DNA of 8,069 bases from Cyanobacteria bacterium UBA11370 (GTDB taxonomy: Bacteria > Cyanobacteriota > Cyanobacteriia > Cyanobacteriales > Coleofasciculaceae), in contig DNGI01000333.1 in NCBI GenBank assembly GCA_003486645.1, positions 1 through 8,069 of the forward strand. The letters are read 5' to 3'. This document shows, one piece after another, positions 5,792 through 8,069 of this stretch. The position numbers and the translations under genes are program-made. How positions within the stretch are numbered: position 1 is the stretch's first letter; the number at the start of each line of letters is the position of its first letter. The notes below the pieces were generated by a model. The model saw nothing but the letters and a program-made list of their open reading frames with translations, searched no databases and was not told where the DNA came from.

Positions 5792-7078
5792 ATGACGAAC
5801 AGCTTAGTTCACCTGGATTTAGTATTAGAGCTTATGGTACGGAGAGAACAACCTATTGCTATCGATTTATTTGCTGGGGCAGGAGGTTTTGGTTTAGGTT
5901 TTGAAATGGCAGGCTTTTTAGTACCTCTATCAGTTGAAATTGATGCCTGGGCTTGTGATACACTACGTTACAACCGTCCTAATATAACAGTTGTTCAACA
6001 TGATATCCGTGACTTTAATACAGAAAGTAGTGTTAAGGAAATCTGCATTTTTAAACCTGATATTATTATTGGTGGTCCTCCATGCCAAGGATTTAGTATT
6101 GCTGGACCAGCCCAAAAAGATCCTAAAGATCCGAGAAATAGTTTATTCACTAACTTTGCTCAATGGATCAAATTTCTTGAACCTAAAGCGTTTGTAATGG
6201 AAAACGTAAAGGGATTACTCTCACGGAAAAGTACAGAAGGTTTAAAGGTTATAGATATTATAAAAAAAACGTTTCAAGAGCTTGGTTATTTTGTAGAGGT
6301 CTGGGTCTTGAATGCGGCTGAATATGGCGTTCCTCAAATTAGAGATCGTATTTTTATTGTTGGGAACAAGCGAGGTAAAGAAATAGGTATTCCCCGAAAA
6401 ACTCACTCTCTAGAATTGTTACATTTAAATAAGTCTCAATTATCAATTTTTGATCATACGAGTATTGCCCCTGCACTAACGTTGTGGGAAGCAATATCAG
6501 ACTTACCAACGCTCAATGCACGGGAAGGATGTGAAGAGCAGTTTTATAATTTAGAACCTCAAAACAGTTATCAGGCATGGACTAGAGATGGTAGTACTGC
6601 TCTTTATAACCATGTTGCAATGGAACATTCTGAACGGTTAGTAGAACGTTTCCGACATATTCGTTGGGGTGAATCAAGTTCAGATGTGCCTAAAGAACAT
6701 GGAGCTAGACGACGTAGCGGCAATGGTGAGTTATCCAATAAAGCTTATGATCAGAATAATCGCCGTTTGCATCCATACAAGCCATCTCACACGATCGCAG
6801 CTTCGTTTTATGCTAACTTTATCCATCCTTTTCAACATCGAAATTTAACAGCTCGTGAAGGAGCAAGAATTCAATCCTTTCCGGATAATTATCGATTTTT
6901 GGGAAAGAAGACGGTTGTATCTCATAAACTCCTGCATCGGGAAAAACGATTTGATGAAAAATTTCTTTGTCAATACAATCAAATTGGTAATGCTGTCCCA
7001 CCTCTTCTGGCTAAAGCGATCGCACTTCATCTTCAAGATAAATTAGAGCTATGCCAACAACTGACAGAAATCCTCTAG
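5792..7078 (+). CDS. DNA (cytosine-5-)-methyltransferase, apparently solitary
   Basis: This 428-residue enzyme would transfer a methyl group from S-adenosylmethionine to cytosine C5 in a specific DNA site. Conserved motifs appear in order: motif I, AIDLFAGAGGFGLGF (23-37); motif IV, GGPPCQGFS (94-102), with catalytic Cys98; motif VI, ENVK (137-140); motif VIII, QIRDR (182-186); motif IX, RNLTAREGARIQSFPD (350-365); and motif X, QIGNAVPPLLAKAIA (397-411). The variable target-recognition region lies between VIII and IX (about 200-345), and its target cannot be read from sequence. The stretch between FPD and QIGN is longer than usual (about 25 residues at 372-396). The start at 5792 has AGG five bases upstream; Met15 (base 5834) is an alternative nearer motif I. 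No endonuclease gene lies beside it. Sampled rows are about 32% GC against 52% in the HEAT gene, hinting at horizontal acquisition. Confidence 0.95.
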   Translation: MTNSLVHLDLVLELMVRREQPIAIDLFAGAGGFGLGFEMAGFLVPLSVEIDAWACDTLRYNRPNITVVQHDIRDFNTESSVKEICIFKPDIIIGGPPCQGFSIAGPAQKDPKDPRNSLFTNFAQWIKFLEPKAFVMENVKGLLSRKSTEGLKVIDIIKKTFQELGYFVEVWVLNAAEYGVPQIRDRIFIVGNKRGKEIGIPRKTHSLELLHLNKSQLSIFDHTSIAPALTLWEAISDLPTLNAREGCEEQFYNLEPQNSYQAWTRDGSTALYNHVAMEHSERLVERFRHIRWGESSSDVPKEHGARRRSGNGELSNKAYDQNNRRLHPYKPSHTIAASFYANFIHPFQHRNLTAREGARIQSFPDNYRFLGKKTVVSHKLLHREKRFDEKFLCQYNQIGNAVPPLLAKAIALHLQDKLELCQQLTEIL

Positions 7079-7146
7079 TTCATGGTTCTAATCTTGAACA
7101 GAAGGAAAATCATCGTACAAAATATACAGATATTGAAAGCAGAAAG

Positions 7147-7174
7147 TGCCTTAGCTTACTATAATCTTAAGGCA
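7147..7174 (-). terminator. Possible terminator hairpin at the end of the UPF0182 gene
   Basis: TGCCTTA (7147-7153) and TAAGGCA (7168-7174) form a 7-base stem with a 14-base loop. The stop codon of the minus-strand UPF0182 gene lies within it. On the minus strand the stem is followed by a T-rich stretch (CTTTCTGCTTTC) but not a clean T run. It could serve both the UPF0182 gene and the convergent methyltransferase gene, whose stop is at 7076-7078. Confidence 0.3.
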
Positions 7175-8069
7175 AAGCAGGTTCCTCAACTGGACGAATA
7201 ATGGTTGGTGTTGATTCTTGTCCTGCCTTAAAAATTCCCTGAAGTGCTTGTTCTAACGTTTCAGCCATCACAATTCGGTTTTCATAAACTACAATTACTC
7301 GGACTAAAGTAGGCAAACTATTTTGTTCCGCTTCTAAATACAACGGTTCAACATAAAGTAACGATCGCTCAATTGGAATCACTAAAAGATTCCCTTGAAT
7401 TGCTCCTGAACCCTGGCGATTCCACAAAGAAATTTGCTGAGAAATAATCGGATCTTGGTTAATTAATGCTTCAATTTGTTCTGGTCCATAAACCAATTCC
7501 TGTTTAGGAAACTGATACAATAAAAGCTTGCCATAATTATCACCATCAGAACGACCAGCAAGCCATGCAATCAGGTTGTTGCGACTAGCAGGAGTATAGG
7601 GATTAAGTAAAATAAATTCTTCTGAAGTAGCAGTGGGTAATTTCATAATTAGGTAATACGGCGCTACTGCTTGCAACTCACCGCCGTAAATCTCTTGAGG
7701 AATTCGCCACAGATCCTCCCGATTGTAAAATACCTGCGGATCAGTCATATGATAGATTAGTAATCGTTCAGACTGGATACTAAAGAGATCTCCTGGATAG
7801 CGAATGTGACTTCGCAGAGTTTCTGGCATCTCATCTAAGGGTTTGAATAAGTTAGGAAAAATCTTACTCCAAGTTTTAATAATTGGATCGTCAGGGTCAG
7901 CGATATAAAACTCAATATCACCGTTGTAAGCATCAATCACAACTTTTACCGAATTGCGGATATAGTTGAATTCGTGCTTTCCTGGATCGGAATAGGGATA
8001 GCGATCGCTGGTGGTATAACCATCTACAATCCAGTAGAGATAGTTTGTTGTTTGTTGTCTGTTGTTTGT
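7167..8069 (-). CDS. UPF0182 family membrane protein, C-terminal part (5' end outside window)
   Basis: The frame is open from the right edge to a TAA at 7167-7169, giving the last 300 residues. The GTG at 7938-7940 is internal, because clear family sequence continues upstream of it: [17 protein letters not shown], then [17 protein letters not shown]. Further family marks are the conserved stretches [27 protein letters not shown] and [20 protein letters not shown]0182 proteins are usually about 900-1000 residues, with several N-terminal membrane helices and a large soluble C-terminal region; only the latter is visible. The function of the family is not established. The part nearest the edge is encoded by a heptamer tandem repeat giving TNNRQQTTN, which looks like a foreign linker just before a conserved block. 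The gene converges with the methyltransferase gene across an 88-base gap. Confidence 0.92.
   Translation of the reverse strand, partial: TNNRQQTTNYLYWIVDGYTTSDRYPYSDPGKHEFNYIRNSVKVVIDAYNGDIEFYIADPDDPIIKTWSKIFPNLFKPLDEMPETLRSHIRYPGDLFSIQSERLLIYHMTDPQVFYNREDLWRIPQEIYGGELQAVAPYYLIMKLPTATSEEFILLNPYTPASRNNLIAWLAGRSDGDNYGKLLLYQFPKQELVYGPEQIEALINQDPIISQQISLWNRQGSGAIQGNLLVIPIERSLLYVEPLYLEAEQNSLPTLVRVIVVYENRIVMAETLEQALQGIFKAGQESTPTIIRPVEEPALP
8043..8069. repeat. Heptanucleotide repeat GTTTGTT inside the UPF0182 reading frame
   Basis: Four head-to-tail units, GTTTGTT, GTTTGTT, GTCTGTT and GTTTGT, run to the window edge, where the last unit is cut by one base. On the coding strand the unit is AACAAAC and three units encode seven residues (TNNKQQT type). 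The array may continue outside the window. Confidence 0.8.

Larger units (their letters stand above)
5630..7116. repeat. 11-base direct repeat flanking the methyltransferase gene
   Basis: AAAATCATCGT occurs at 5630-5640 and at 7106-7116, bracketing 1465 bases that contain the whole methyltransferase gene and its upstream control region. No terminal inverted repeats or integrase were seen just inside the copies. It may be an insertion footprint, or a chance match of an AT-rich word. Confidence 0.45.

Noticed and set aside
5792..7166. Complete restriction-modification system
   Set aside because: Only the methyltransferase is visible. The gap after it is 88 bases, and both neighbours belong to unrelated families.
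7938..7940. GTG as the start codon of the minus-strand gene ending at 7167
   Set aside because: Conserved UPF0182 sequence continues in frame upstream of it to the window edge, so the gene is simply cut by the window.
1..8069. CRISPR array, tRNA, rRNA or replication origin
   Set aside because: No regularly spaced long direct repeats, cloverleaf-like segments, rRNA-like stretches or clustered origin boxes were recognised on either strand by eye.

Overview
The window looks like the chromosome of a cyanobacterium, probably a filamentous one. Nine exact copies of the HIP1 octamer GCGATCGC lie in 8 kb (starts 587, 1731, 1847, 4213, 4375, 5018, 5464, 7016, 8001), where about 0.12 would be expected by chance in unbiased sequence. 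Short heptanucleotide tandem repeats and GTTAGCGAAGCG-type dispersed repeats fill the gaps, and the protein families (ABC1 kinase, UPF0182, secreted HEAT-repeat protein) fit. No species is assigned.

Layout: (1) 1-271, noncoding, with a heptamer repeat. (2) 272-1951, plus strand, an ABC1/AarF/UbiB-type atypical kinase with a C-terminal membrane anchor. (3) 2069-3319, minus strand, a protein with two class III nucleotidyl-cyclase homology domains and partly altered catalytic residues. It is convergent with the kinase gene. (4) 3320-3831, a 512-base divergent gap rich in repeats. It holds an inverted repeat around a possible -10 box, a probable IS200/IS605 (TnpB-type) end remnant and GC-rich dispersed repeats. 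(5) 3832-5583, plus strand, a probably exported HEAT-repeat protein built by internal duplication. (6) 5584-5791, a gap whose last 55 bases are crowded with operator-like symmetry. (7) 5792-7078, plus strand, a DNA C5-cytosine methyltransferase with no restriction partner in view, AT-rich and flanked by an 11-base direct repeat. (8) 7167-8069, minus strand, the C-terminal 300 codons of a UPF0182 membrane protein. Its gene runs off the right edge through a heptamer repeat.

No multi-gene operon is evident. Each gene stands alone in its transcription direction or is separated from its neighbour by more than 85 bases. I cannot demonstrate a new multi-component system. The two most unusual items are the tandem cyclase-like protein, which by eye resembles a C1/C2 pair fused in one chain, and the solitary methyltransferase with its dense upstream control region and flanking direct repeats.
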